DNA from: Oreohelix idahoensis
Taxonomy: Eukaryota > Mollusca > Gastropoda > Stylommatophora > Oreohelicidae
DNA length: 64,000 bases
NCBI GenBank assembly: GCA_024509875.1
Contig: JAMPIV010012239.1
Span: 141,001 to 205,000 of the forward strand
Direction: 5' to 3'
In this document: piece by piece, positions 1 through 11,700 of the stretch
Numbering within the stretch: the first letter of the stretch is position 1
Layout of the letters: each line of letters opens with the position of its first letter
The notes under the pieces: generated by a model
Seen by the model: the letters and a program-made list of their open reading frames with translations, nothing else
Database searches by the model: none
Told to the model about the DNA's origin: nothing
Translations under genes and position numbers: made by a program

Positions 1-1172
1 ATTTCCACTGCGGGAAATCTGCAAAAGTCCCTAAAGAACGCCTAGCGTGGGCCCTGGTGGGAATCTGGGATGCACCCTCGTAGGTCTCCACCCAACCTGC
101 CCGCATGGAACATAGGACATAGAACAATTAAGTTAAATATATAAATAATAAAAGAAAAGCTCGACCACAACACGCAGCGGTGACAAGGTGCAAAAACAAT
201 ATGGTTAGCCACATATCTTATATAAGTCCCTCCTGTCACGGATTCGACGTCGAAAGGTATCTGGTGCTGCATGATAAGCAATACAATTCCGCAATAAAAA
301 TCCACCGTTAACCCTCATGATACTAGGATATGGCTGGATTAAATCTTCAGATTGTCCCCGTAGAGGTCAGTAAGGTCGACCGTTAAATGTAGACTTCAAA
401 TACAGCGGTGTCGTTGAGTTGATCGTTCATGGTATTTTTTTCGTATAAATTATCGACTTTTTATGAAAATCGACGAAATAGTTTGTGGGATGCAGCTTCA
501 ACAAAAAATTGTGCCCGTACTGGCCACCACTTCTGTTACTGCAACTCTCTTATATAGTCAAAGGTATTGATTACATTGGTATGTCTGGTCTGATAGTGAC
601 CGACGTACTTCTAGATGATGACCTGATAATGCGAATGTACGGTGGGCTGTTACTTTGTCGTGCATGATGGTACGACTAATGGCAATGAGACGAGGTAACG
701 ATCATGAATGGGTCAAAACCGTGTGATCAACTGGCAACGAAGATATACTGGACTCGTTGCAGAAGTAAGTGACGAGACATATTTATTATGACGATACTTT
801 GACATCAGTATTACGAACATTTTCATCAGCATTGTTGTAGCAGGATATACATGGTAGATAAAAGTCACTACTGATGTTGATCGACAGCACTAGCCGATGT
901 CACATCAAGGTTAGCAAAAGCTCTACGGCAACGAGTTGGTAGGATGCATGGGATTACAAAAAGCATATATTTATAATAACGATCCAAAATATCTCCTACC
1001 GTTGACTAAACGCACTAACAGCCGACATAGGTGGTCAGGCTGAAGCTCTGCAGTAACGGTACTGGAAAATACGTATCTTAGGCTAGATACTTAAACGAGC
1101 TGGTTCTGGCTATTTATTGGCGAGAAAACTTTCTTGGCACATCTCGCTCAAGAATAACATCATCATATCTTT
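1..1172. other. Unannotated left flank
   Basis: I see no convincing gene here. The longest open frames are under 90 codons and show no recognisable motif. The last ~50 bases (about 1120-1172) resemble the sequence just outside the far end of the LINE at about 17939-17990, so at least the right edge of this stretch is repetitive. Confidence 0.5.
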
Positions 1173-1317
1173 TTCTTCTTCTTTGATCCTTAACCGCCGA
1201 CCGTCGTAGCAGTCAGTGGCCATCACGCCTCTTGGCGTTTTGTAGGGCACCAACAAATTAATTCCACTTTGCTCGGTCGGTGGCCATCCTTCGCACAGTG
1301 CGCCAACTCTGGTTCAT

Positions 1318-2068
1318 TCATTGCATCTCAGCCTCCACAGTCCTCCGCCAAGTTGTTTTTGGTCGGCCTCTCTTTCGTTTTCCTTCAGGAGTCCATAGCA
1401 TAGCTTTTCTTGTGATGGCATCGGGGTCTCTTCTGAGGACATGGCCAACCCAGCTCCAGCGTTTGCCAGCTATGATGGTGTGCATGTCTTCTTGCTTGTT
1501 CTGAGTAAGCAGATCTTGGTTGGTGATGGTATTTGGCCAAAAGATTCGGATAATTTTTCTTAGGCATGTTGTGTGAAAAGATGACAATTTCAACATTTCC
1601 TTCTCTGTAACCCTCCAGCAATCCGCACTATTTAGAAGCACAGAAGGAACACAGAGCTCTGATATAATTTTAATTTTGTGCTTGTGCTGTACTGAGAGGA
1701 CTTCCAGATGTTGTTTAGACTAAAAAAGGCTGTTCTTGCTTTGTTCATTCTGTTGTTGATGTCTTTGCTTGCTCCGCCGTCTGGCGTTACTATGCATCCT
1801 AGGTATGTGAAGGTGTCTGTCTGTTCCAGTTGCTGATTCCTTACTGATATGGGCTCAGGGTTGCTCACATTGAGCGTCATGACCTCTGTTTTCTTTAGAT
1901 TGATGTTCAAGCCCACCTGCTGGCTATACTTATTAAGTCTATCTGTTTTTTCCTGGATGTGTTGATATGAATGTACTCAAAGTGTAATGTCAATGCATAT
2001 TCCAGATCTGCATTTAAGTTATCATGGCCAGGAGCTTTTCCATTATTTAACCCTTTGATTGTTGTCAT
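1318..2068 (-). pseudogene. LINE reverse transcriptase, C-terminal part (broken)
   Basis: Read downward from 2068, this begins with the RT motif NGKAPGHDNLNADL. It then jumps to a region that reads VGLNINLKKTEVMTLN and TDTFTYLG, which normally lies after the catalytic FADD motif. The catalytic palm is therefore missing, deleted in roughly 1960-2000. The stretch 1318-1641 carries the typical LINE C-terminal block with WVGHVLRR and GRPKTTWRRTVEAEM. A frameshift separates it from the 1632-1916 part. It would have encoded the polymerase that copies LINE RNA at the target site. The copy is nonfunctional. Confidence 0.8.
2064..2068. repeat. Target site duplication of element A (left)
   Basis: GTCAT sits directly before the 5' LTR and is repeated directly after the 3' LTR at 16218-16222. 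Five bases is the usual Ty3/gypsy duplication length. It lies inside LINE coding sequence, which confirms both LTR boundaries. Confidence 0.93.
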
Positions 2069-2777
2069 TGTGACGTACATATTATATGCAGTTATTTATG
2101 TTCTTATATCTAGCTATTAAATAGCTTCGTCCACAAGGTTTTATTACGATCTGTCGCATTGCGGCGGATACGACGTCACGAATTAGCGTGCAAGAGAGGT
2201 CAAAAGGAGGCGAGATGATAGCATAGGGTTCACGGGGCATTGAGCGGTGTGTCGTGGAAGAGGGAGGAGGCATGTGTAAATCGCTCCGAGATATTTCAGA
2301 TGTCAGTGTGTTTGATAGATATGTTCTGAAGTTAGTCTTGTCATCCTGGAATGACAGAGTGCCTGATTCATTCACAGGATAGGTAGATGAGTGGATAGAA
2401 ATGATATAGTGATGTTTGCAGACTGAAGACGGGCGATGTTCCTGTTCTTATATATTCGTATGTTCATAGATACAGCTGATTACAGGACTGGATCTCGACA
2501 TTTACGGACAGACTGGTATATGCCAGTATCTGCATTTACCCTATGCCAGGGGAGTTAGAGATGTGTAGTGACAGAGGTCTTACAAGTAATACTTCATTGG
2601 AGCATACGTTTTATTTGTAATAAACATGTTCGTGATGTGAATAAGTTGGACGTTTCATCAATTCTTGTGTGGCTGTTTATGTAGCAAGTTTAAGGACTCT
2701 CTTATGATAACTTGGCTACTGTTTACTCTTCTATGAATTAAATCATTAAACCTAAGCGCAAGTTGGAGAACGCCACA
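2069..2777 (+). repeat. 5' LTR of element A
   Basis: Begins TGTGACGTAC and ends CCACA, the expected TG...CA form. It matches 15509-16217 over the same 709 bp with about 13 substitutions. It should contain the promoter and the RNA start and end signals, although I cannot place a TATA box with confidence. Confidence 0.93.
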
Positions 2778-2783
2778 GCTTTT

Positions 2784-2801
2784 TGGGGGCCAAGTACCGT
2801 G
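2784..2801 (+). other. Candidate primer binding site of element A
   Basis: A TGGGGGCCAAG segment begins six bases after the LTR. A TGG start is expected for pairing with a tRNA CCA end. I could not assign the tRNA. Confidence 0.45.
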
Positions 2802-3940
2802 GATTTTGTACTCGTAAAGTACATTATCTTAAAACCAGGTCTACAAGCAAATGTTTACCGTAAGTTCGTCCCACTTACGGACAAGGTGAAGGTCACATCT
2901 GCTCAGAGCGGTGTTTGAATGGAGGAGAGGAAATTTTTGAATTAACTTTCGAAATATATTATGAATTAACTGTTCATTATTATCAAGGTGTCGGCAGTGG
3001 AAAAATTAAGAAGGCCAGCATTATCGAAGAATTTTATTCATTAGACGAAAATATCAATTTACCAGCAGTCACTATTTCAAGTGACCGACTTCTGCGAGTC
3101 TACAATCAAATTCAAAATGGAGGCCTGTCAGACCGGACTGTAGGGAAGGACTAGAGACGAATCATTTTACATTGTTGTGGAGTGCTTCAGAGCTGCACAT
3201 CAATTTCTTAGCACCATATCTCAGGCCAGGAAGGAGACTGTTTTATTTTCATACAAGATAAGTGCGATTTTTTACATCTTTCGGTCTGTGTTCATGAATA
3301 TTTTGGTTGGATCTCCATCAGCTCTGATGTTTGTTTTCCTTTTTTAATGTATTAATATATGTAATTCTGGTATAAGCGAGCAAGGTTGGCTCGGCTGTCT
3401 TGTTGTGTGATACATCTCGCCGTAAAGCGGGCACACACAAATTGTTCTATAGGTACTGTGTGGTGATCATAACTTGTTAGATCATTAGAATTATTATTAT
3501 TAATTTTTTTCTTCTTTATTAGTTTCGGACTTGTTTTAATGTTGGTCTTTGTCATATTCTGTTGAGTATTATAGTTTTTCGTCATTATTGGTCGTGCTCT
3601 GTTTATCGAATCTGACTATCAATTCAGTTGATTCATATATTAAATGGTGGATCTTCTACTGATTACATTTTTTTTTCATTACCTGTTAAAACTTTTATAC
3701 CTTATCTTTCTTTATACCTTAGTATTGTCCTTGTTAGGCTTGATCTATTGTCTATATATATATATCTTAAATTGTATTGTCTTGGTTGTTCCTTTGGAAA
3801 TATATTACTGTGTCTTGTGAAAATAGTGCAGAATTGTTCAGTTCTGATATTAAGTATAAGGCAATTTGTTGAAAAGTGATATAATTTTATTTAAGATTTG
3901 TTATTGTTGTAACTGATTGATTACATCAGGGTACCTCAAC
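2802..3940 (+). other. Leader of element A
   Basis: Untranslated leader between the primer site and the start codon at 3941. An open frame at 2915-3154 (79 codons) has no recognisable domain and no counterpart seen in elements B or C, so I do not call it a gene. The stretch is AT-rich toward its 3' half. Confidence 0.6.
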
Positions 3941-6900
3941 ATGTCTCGCCTAGAACATTTTGTCACCGTGGGGGAAAGACTTGGGTTTAAAGCGAAGACC
4001 TTGAGAGAGTTTGCTTTAGAGCAGGTGGCTAAGGAAGAGAAAAAATTAGAACAAGAATTAGCTGAGAAGAGAAGGCAAGATGAAAAAGAAGAAAAGCTTA
4101 AGCTAGCACAGTTTGAGCATGAGCAAAAAATGGCTGAAATTCAGCTTCAAAAACTTAAACTTGAGAATGAGAACAAATTGGCGGAGAACACTAATCAGGG
4201 CACAACATAAAGGGATCATGGTTGTCCCTTTAAGGTTCATTTACCCAAATTTCATCCATCCGATGACATATCGTGTTACTTGAACAGGTTTCAGACAATT
4301 TGTCAGGAACATAAACTGGACAAATCTGAATGACCTAGTAAATTAATGTCATTATTTTCAGGTGAAGCTCTTACAGCTATCTGCACTTTGGATGATGCCA
4401 CTAGAAGTGACTATGATTCTTTAAAGGCATTATTATTGAAAAAATTCCAGCTGGATACTCACGGTTATAGATTAAAATTCAAAACTCTATTGCCTGACTC
4501 GTCCAAGGACTTCGCAGAATACATTGCATCTATCAAGCTTACTTTTCATAGATGGATTGAACTTTCACGAATCGATCATACTTTTGAGTCGCTTATGGAT
4601 CTCATACTAAGAGATAAGGTTCTCTCTTCAGTCAGTCAATAATTTTTGTCCTATCTCCAAGAGAGGGATCCCCAAACCATTGCTGAAATGGAGATTTTGG
4701 GGCGACGTTTCAGGACCGCACATCCTGGGAGGAATATAAGCAACTCGAACATCAAGGAGGCATTACCCGTTGCTTCAGCAAAGGCTTCATATACAAGAAA
4801 TCAAAAACAGGGACCACCTGATAATTCTTCAGGCTGGGGACGAAATTTTAGCCGGAATGCCAGAACCTTCAAGGGTCGGTATAACTTTGCATACAGACCA
4901 TTTCGACCATATAGCCAGGAAAATATGCCTCAACAACAATTTAATGGACCAAACAGAGGTTGGACCAGAACTCAGAATTCCTATTCTAACAGGGGAAGAT
5001 CAAATTATAATAATGATTGTAATTACCAGAACAACAGGAATAATCAGCACTACAGAGGCTCTCGACTCCCACATAGGTCTAATGCTGCTGTTGAACAAAA
5101 CAACCATTCAGCTGCTGGGAATCAAGGGTGTGAGACCATGTCTCATGCCAATGCATGCAGTGTTGATCTTTCTAATAAAGCAAATTGCTCTGCTTGCAAC
5201 ACTCTTTTTCAGACAGATGAAGTACCCAGATTAATTTGTGGTCACCTTCTACCAGTACTTGCTTCTCATGATGGAAAAGGTTCACTTAAATTTTGCAGGG
5301 GTTTTGTTAATCATAGACTTGTTTCCGTCCTCAGGGATACGGGTTGCACTACCGTAGGGGTGCGTCAATCTCTTGTTGATAACTCATGTTACACAGGTAA
5401 ACAGGTGAAATGTGTTACCTTCGGGGGCACAGTTGAATATTATCAAACTGCCCTTGTTTACATAAACACACCCTACTTCACAGGGAACGTTCTTGCTTGT
5501 ATGTTGGAAAATCCAGTCAGCGAGTTGATTCTGGGTAACCTCCCTGGGCTGAAGGAGTGCTCAGATGATGATATTAAAAGTTGGGAAAACCTGCATTTAG
5601 TGACTGCTAATGCAGTTACTACACGGGCACAGGCTCAGGCAGAGGCCAATGATAGTACGGCATCAGGGAATGAGGAGGATGACAATTTACAAGTTTCACT
5701 TGTCAGTAAAGAGTCGTTCACTACTATGGAACATAATGATGACTCATTGAAAAAAATTTTCAAGGTTGCTACAAAAGATGATGTTGTGTACAACGAGAGG
5801 GCTATTCACTGGTACACCATCAAAAATGGTATTTTAATTAGGAATTTTAAAGATGCTAATTCTGAGAAAAAACATATCATGGTGCCAACTAATTTTAGAC
5901 CTTTTATTTTACAGCATGCCCATGATGTCAACTGTGCAGGCCATTTGGGGATAGCTCGTACTAAACAAAGAGCACTGTCCAATTTTTTCTGGCCTGGGGT
6001 CACCAAAGATGTAAAAACTTTTTGTAGAACTTGCAAGACATGCCAAAGCGTGGCTGCGAAAGGTGCATATCACAAAGCACCTATACAGGCCTTTGATATC
6101 TCTAACAGACCATTCGCTAAGATGGCAATTGACATCATAGGACCATTACCAGTAGTATCAGCAAGAGGCCACAGATTCATTCTTACGTGCATTGACATGT
6201 GCACACGGTGGCCTGAAGCAATACCACTTAAGAACATCACAACTAGAAATGTTGCAGATGCACTCATGATCATTTTCAGTAGATTGGGGTTTTCGGAGGA
6301 AATACTATCAGACAGAGGTAGACAATTTACATCAGAAGTTATGGCACAGGTTATGAAGGATTTTCAAATTGAGAGGTCTCTAAGTAGTGCCTATCACCCA
6401 GAAGAGAACAGCACAGTAGAACGATTCAATAAGACACTCAAACAGATGTTGGGTAAGGTTACCTCACAATGTCCACAGGACTGGGACATAATTTTACCAG
6501 CTGTTTTGTTCGCCTATCGGGAAATCCCAAACGAACAAACCGAGTTTTCGCCATTCGAATTAATTTTTGGGGCAAAGCCTAGAGGTCCCATGTCGATCTT
6601 AAAACAGCTTCTCGTGGGCTCCGAGTTGTCAGAGGAGGTTCAATCCTCTTATGAGTATGTTGTAAATCTACGAAAAAAGATTGTGGAAGCATGCCAGATA
6701 GCAGTGGATGCTTCAGAGAGAGTAAAAGGAAAAACCAGACTATTCATTAATGAGAAGAGAAAATTACGCTTATTGTGGCCTGGTGATGAAGCATATGTGC
6801 TTCTCCCCACAAAAGAGAATAAACTATTAATTGCATGGAGGGGACCATATAAAGTGGTTTCACAGTTAACTGATGTTGATTATATTGTGGATATAAAGGG

Positions 6901-7893
6901 TCAACATAGAACATTTCACATTAATATGCTCCAAAAATTCCATTCTCGACCTGGTAATCTTCAACCAATTTTCGAGGCCATTGATGCGTCTGACTCAAAC
7001 TATTCCTCACTTGCTGTAATTCATGATGAGGAGTGTTCATTCGAAGATGTCTCTCTGCCATTATCTTTTGTTCCGCTTCAAGCGTCAGAATCTTGGAGGG
7101 ATGTTTCTATATCTCCAGACCTATCAGTTGATCAACACACTCAAATTTCTACTCTGTTACAATCCTATCAGGATGTGTTGACTGATATCCCAGGAAGTAC
7201 TGATGTTATCTCTCACGACATTCTACTTCAAGATCAAACATCTATCCGGATAAAGCCATATCCCATACCAATTCATTTTCAAGCTCAAGTGGATAAGGAA
7301 ATTGATAACATGCTTAAAATGGGTATTATAGAACCATCTCAATCACCTTACTCATTTCCTCTAGTGATTGTTAGGAAAAAAAGATAAGTCCTTTAGAATC
7401 TGTATAGACTTCCGTAATCTTAACGGTATAACTTCTACTGATGCAGAGCCTATGCCGGTTCTTGATTCCTTACTGGAAAAGATGTCTGATACCACATATT
7501 TCAGTAAACTTGATCTTTCAAAAGGCTACTGGCAGATTCCCTTAACAGACAGATCTAAGCCTTACACTGCCTTTGCCACTCCTAATGGATTATATCAGTG
7601 GACTCATATGTGTTTTGGGATAGTGAACGCACCGGCAACGTTTGTCCGGATGATGAGATTACTATTTGCTGGTCGGCCTGATATCATAACATATATTGAC
7701 GATATCTGTCTCTTCCACAATTCTTGGCAGGACCATATCTTAGGTCTTCAATCTTTATTGGACATTCTACGCAGTCTCCACCTCACTGCTAGACCTTCAA
7801 AAGTCCAGATCGGCTATAAAGACATTTCTTTTCTGGGACATAGAATTTCTCAAGGATTCTTGAAAACAGATGATGACACTGTCTCAAAAATTC
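3941..7893 (+). pseudogene. Gag-pol of element A, first part: coiled coil, Gag, protease, integrase, RT start
   Basis: Polyprotein frame for particle formation, processing, integration and reverse transcription. The start MSRLEHF is chosen because B begins with a similar MSTFEHF module. In order: N-terminal module and charged coiled coil (3941-4210); Gag (about 4235-4740); N/R/G-rich basic linker; zinc-binding pattern CxxC-x13-CxH (about 5187-5245); aspartic protease DTG at about 5336; integrase HHCC finger (about 5920-6060), catalytic core with MAIDIIG, LSDRG and the E of TVERFN, then a GPY-type C-terminal module; RT with YIDD near 7690. All parts to 7376 share one frame, interrupted by stops TAA 4208, TGA 4331 and TAA 4640. 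One extra base in the A tract 7376-7382 shifts RT. The frame ends at the piggyBac TTAA. Confidence 0.92.
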
Positions 7894-7897
7894 TTAA
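7894..7897. repeat. TTAA target site of piggyBac (left copy)
   Basis: The tetranucleotide TTAA precedes the left inverted repeat. A second TTAA at 13593-13596 follows the right one. Counting it once, the retrotransposon RT frame continues across the site, as expected for exact TTAA insertion. Confidence 0.95.
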
Positions 7898-7911
7898 CCC
7901 TCTATTGGGCC
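7898..7911. repeat. piggyBac left terminal inverted repeat
   Basis: CCCTCTATTGGGCC, exact inverse of 13579-13592, next to TTAA. piggyBac ends commonly start with CCC and are 12-19 bp. Confidence 0.95.
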
Positions 7912-7913
7912 TT

Positions 7914-8328
7914 GTTGCCATTTGGCAACATACCGTTTAAAGTCATCTATTTCACTATCCGGCGTTCAAATTAATAATTTTTTTGTTTTATTGTGTTCTA
8001 GAAACATTCCCAATTTTAAATTACAGGGTAACTCATTTGTCGGAGAAATACTTTTTTTTCACGCACTCTTTTGTCAAGGCATGGTAGCTGGTTTGCAAGA
8101 TCGAATTGAGAGGTGAGTTTACTTCACATTATTTTTTTAAAATTCCTTATGAAAACGGTGTATAAAAAATATGTTGAGTAACTTAAACCACTTATTTTTG
8201 TAACAAATGCTTTAATAGTTATAAATAAATAAAATAAGTTACTCTTATTTTACATTTTAGGTATGTTGCCATTTGGCAACAAAAGTCGATTAAGGAATAA
8301 AAACCACTTCATGTTGCCAATTGGCAAC
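7914..8328. promoter_or_regulatory. Left cluster of three 16-bp palindromes in piggyBac
   Basis: GTTGCCATTTGGCAAC occurs at 7914-7929 and 8265-8280, and GTTGCCAATTGGCAAC at 8313-8328. The first touches the terminal repeat. Two more copies lie at the other end (13397 and 13443). Their restriction to the two ends suggests transposase or host-factor binding sites; that role is inference. Confidence 0.75.
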
Positions 8329-8717
8329 AGTTGCTTTTTACCTAATAAATGATATTTAATGTTGTATTTCTCTGTAATCAACAACATTAGTATTTTATTC
8401 TCATTATAATTGATTAAACTTCATCATTTAAAAAAAAAGTTGTTATTTGCAATTTTATGTATCCTAAAAAGGTCAATGTAAATAGTAGAATTACCAGTAT
8501 AAATTACTAATAATATTGTAAATGAATAAAACATATTTACTTCATCTAGACTTGACTTTTAGAACTAAACTACACATGATAACCACTAAAATTGCCAGTA
8601 ATCACAAAACATAATGTATCATCAGATGAGATTAAACAATTTTGTGATGAAAAACTTTAGAATTACAAAATGTATATGTTGTCATTTTTTTTAAATTTTT
8701 TTTTACAGTTAAACACA

Positions 8718-11700
8718 ATGGATCCTCAAAAGTTTTACAGCCAAAAGACTACAATCTATAGACCAATACCTGAGGCTTCTAGCGATAGTGAGCTGTCAGA
8801 CAGTGAGGCTGAAGACATCCTGGATAACACGTGGCAACCCGGCCCTTCCTCGGACACAACCGATTCAGGTTTGTTGAATTTAATTGATGTTTTTTTTTTT
8901 AATGTGGCCACTTTATTTCAGACTGCAGTTGTAGCCTTGTCCATCAGTGTACAACCTATGTACAGTTTCAGCCTAGTCCATCAGGTACTAAATATCGGCT
9001 GACGGAGACTTACTTGTGGAACGCTTTATACCATAATGTGGATTAGAATAATTTTTATCATTATTACTATTATCAGAATAATAACATGTACACCAGTATA
9101 CCAATAAATGATTGTTTATGTTGCCAGATAATTAATATCTTTGTTTTCTTTTTTTTCAGAATCATCTGCATCAGAGCTGGAGGACACAGATGTAACCTTT
9201 GATCGTCGTCGGATGCTATGGAGACACCGTGAAGCCTCAGATGTATCTTCTGAAGCTCCGCCCTTCTCTGGTGATTCGGCACACGTATCAGTTACCTCAG
9301 AACCAATAGAATACTTCCGCAGATTCATTGATGATGATACAATGGCACATATGGTCACTGAATCAAACAAGTACAGCATCCAGAAAAACATCATGAAGCC
9401 TCTCAGATTGAGCCAGCCAGAACTGGAACAGTTTTTTGGAATTGCGTTTATGATGAGTATTGTTAGAATGCCCAGTTGTAAATTGTACTGGGACTCTACA
9501 ACGCGCTATGGACTTGTTGCTGATACTATGACGAACAAGAGGTTTAAAGAAATCAAAAGTAACATTCACTGCAATGACAACAACAAGCAGCAAGACAATG
9601 AAGGCGACAAATTGTTCAAATTAAGACCTTTAGTTGACGCTCTGAAAGTGAAATTCAATTCAATCAAACCAGCAGAAAGGCTGAGCATTGATGAGCAAGT
9701 TATCCCATTCAAAGGTCAATCATCTCTGCGTCAGTACAACCCAAAGAAACCCAAAAAGTGGGGCTATAAAGTCTTCGTTTGTTCAAGCATTTCTGGTTTG
9801 ATTCATGATTTTGAAATTTACACTGGAAAAATTGACGTGTGTCCTGGCCAACCTGATTTAGGAGCATCAGCTAATATCGTGCTGAGACTTCTTCAACGTA
9901 TCCCTAAAAATGTGTGGCATAAAGTATATTTTGACAACTGGTTTAATTCGCCAGCATTGCAGGCATGCCTCTGGAAACAAGGCATTGCATGTCTTGGCAC
10001 TGTTCGCGCAAACCGGCTGAAAGGGTGTAATCTGTGTTCCGATAAGGAACTGAAAACGAAAGGAAGAGGGTCATCTGTTGTTTGTACTGCAGCAACAAAC
10101 GGAGCCACATTGAAAGCTATCAAATGGTATGACAATAAAGCAGTCACACTGCTAAGCACCTGTGGTGAAGTGAGATGTTATAAATATTTATAGGGGACTT
10201 AGTGTACTGACTGAGATCAGCTGTGAAGGTATCTATATCTACTAAGAGTAGTGTATTATAGATAACCTTACTTGCTGCCACATATATTTATATCTCAGTC
10301 AGAATTATTCTGGAGTAGTGTGATGATTACGTTATGTGTCTAGGGTATGTGTATGATGAAGTGTAAGTCAAAACAACAACAGACAGATAAACAATTTAAT
10401 TTATTCCACTACACTTGACAACACTGTGACACTCACATACATAAAACACTCTACAAGGATATCTTAAAGGAGTCACTGATAACTTTTCAAATAACAATAT
10501 GTATTCATTGCTGTCATGAATGAATATGTGTCCTGATTCAAATACAAAGGAACCAGGAATCACAATCAATTTTAATTACAAGTTATATGTACAGAATTTA
10601 TTAATATGAATATTGTAGTGACATATATTATTAAAAGTATCCTATGTGTGTCAGTTGTGTAGTAGTAATATGAGGTAATACTGGTTTGGTTTTGTTCAAG
10701 CTCTGTTGGTATTTGTCATCATGACTTCAATAGTTTGTCTTTATTGGAACTAGTATTGGAGATGTTCTCAGTTCCTGATATTAAAACAATTTAATTCCCC
10801 TCTTAATGTTATTTTTACAATGTCATTTTAAGATGGGGTACATAATGTTGAGCCCAGCTGGCCACATCAGCTTATCTTGCGTGATGGCGGCAGGAAAAGA
10901 CTCCTCTGCTCGATTTCTCCCCTGTGCTCTGGAGACACCTCACTGATAGCTAAATGGACCAAGGAGTATGCTGTCCGACTCTGGATTCAGCAAAGCTCTG
11001 ACCAGGTGCTGCTCAATACCATAAGACCACGGTCCCTGAAAACAAGAAGGATGTACCTTCTACTTCATAACTAATTGATACTCTAGTTCTACACTGAGCA
11101 CAATACATCACAAACATTGAGTTCAGAGCGTTAGGCCAACTGTCAGCTTCATCTGAAATACTTTATACCAGTATTAACCTCCTTAATGGTTACTACGCCT
11201 CTGCACTTCCAGCATTATTTCTGTCTAATCAATAATCTAGGTGTCAGTGAACTGTTTGGCCATTCCATGCAGGTTTACTTTCCTCCGACACCTTCTGTTC
11301 AGGCTGGAGCATTATAGGCTTTACATCATGTTCGCTACTGAACTACACATATATACAGGCATAAATTAACAATTCACATTCAATTTTCATTAAAAGATAC
11401 TGAATGTTTCAAGCTTACCACAATTTATGGAAATAAACACAGATACGTTGACTAGCAATGAATTCTGGCACAAATACTGGAACAAATTCCCATCTGCTTA
11501 TGTTCCAGGCTTTTATTTAGCAAAAATATGAGCTGGCTTCAACGCACTGTTGCTTTATCAAGCTTATTTGAACTAGTGGTCTCGAACTAACGCTCCTAAG
11601 TGATTATATCAGCGAGTCTGGCCAATGGAGCCACGTTTCGACAAGTGTTTGAAAAAATTTTACCTTCCTACGTCTCCCCTAACAACCAAGGATAGCATTT

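Noticed and set aside
2915..3154. 79-codon frame in the leader of element A as an accessory gene
   Set aside because: No motif and no counterpart seen in elements B or C.
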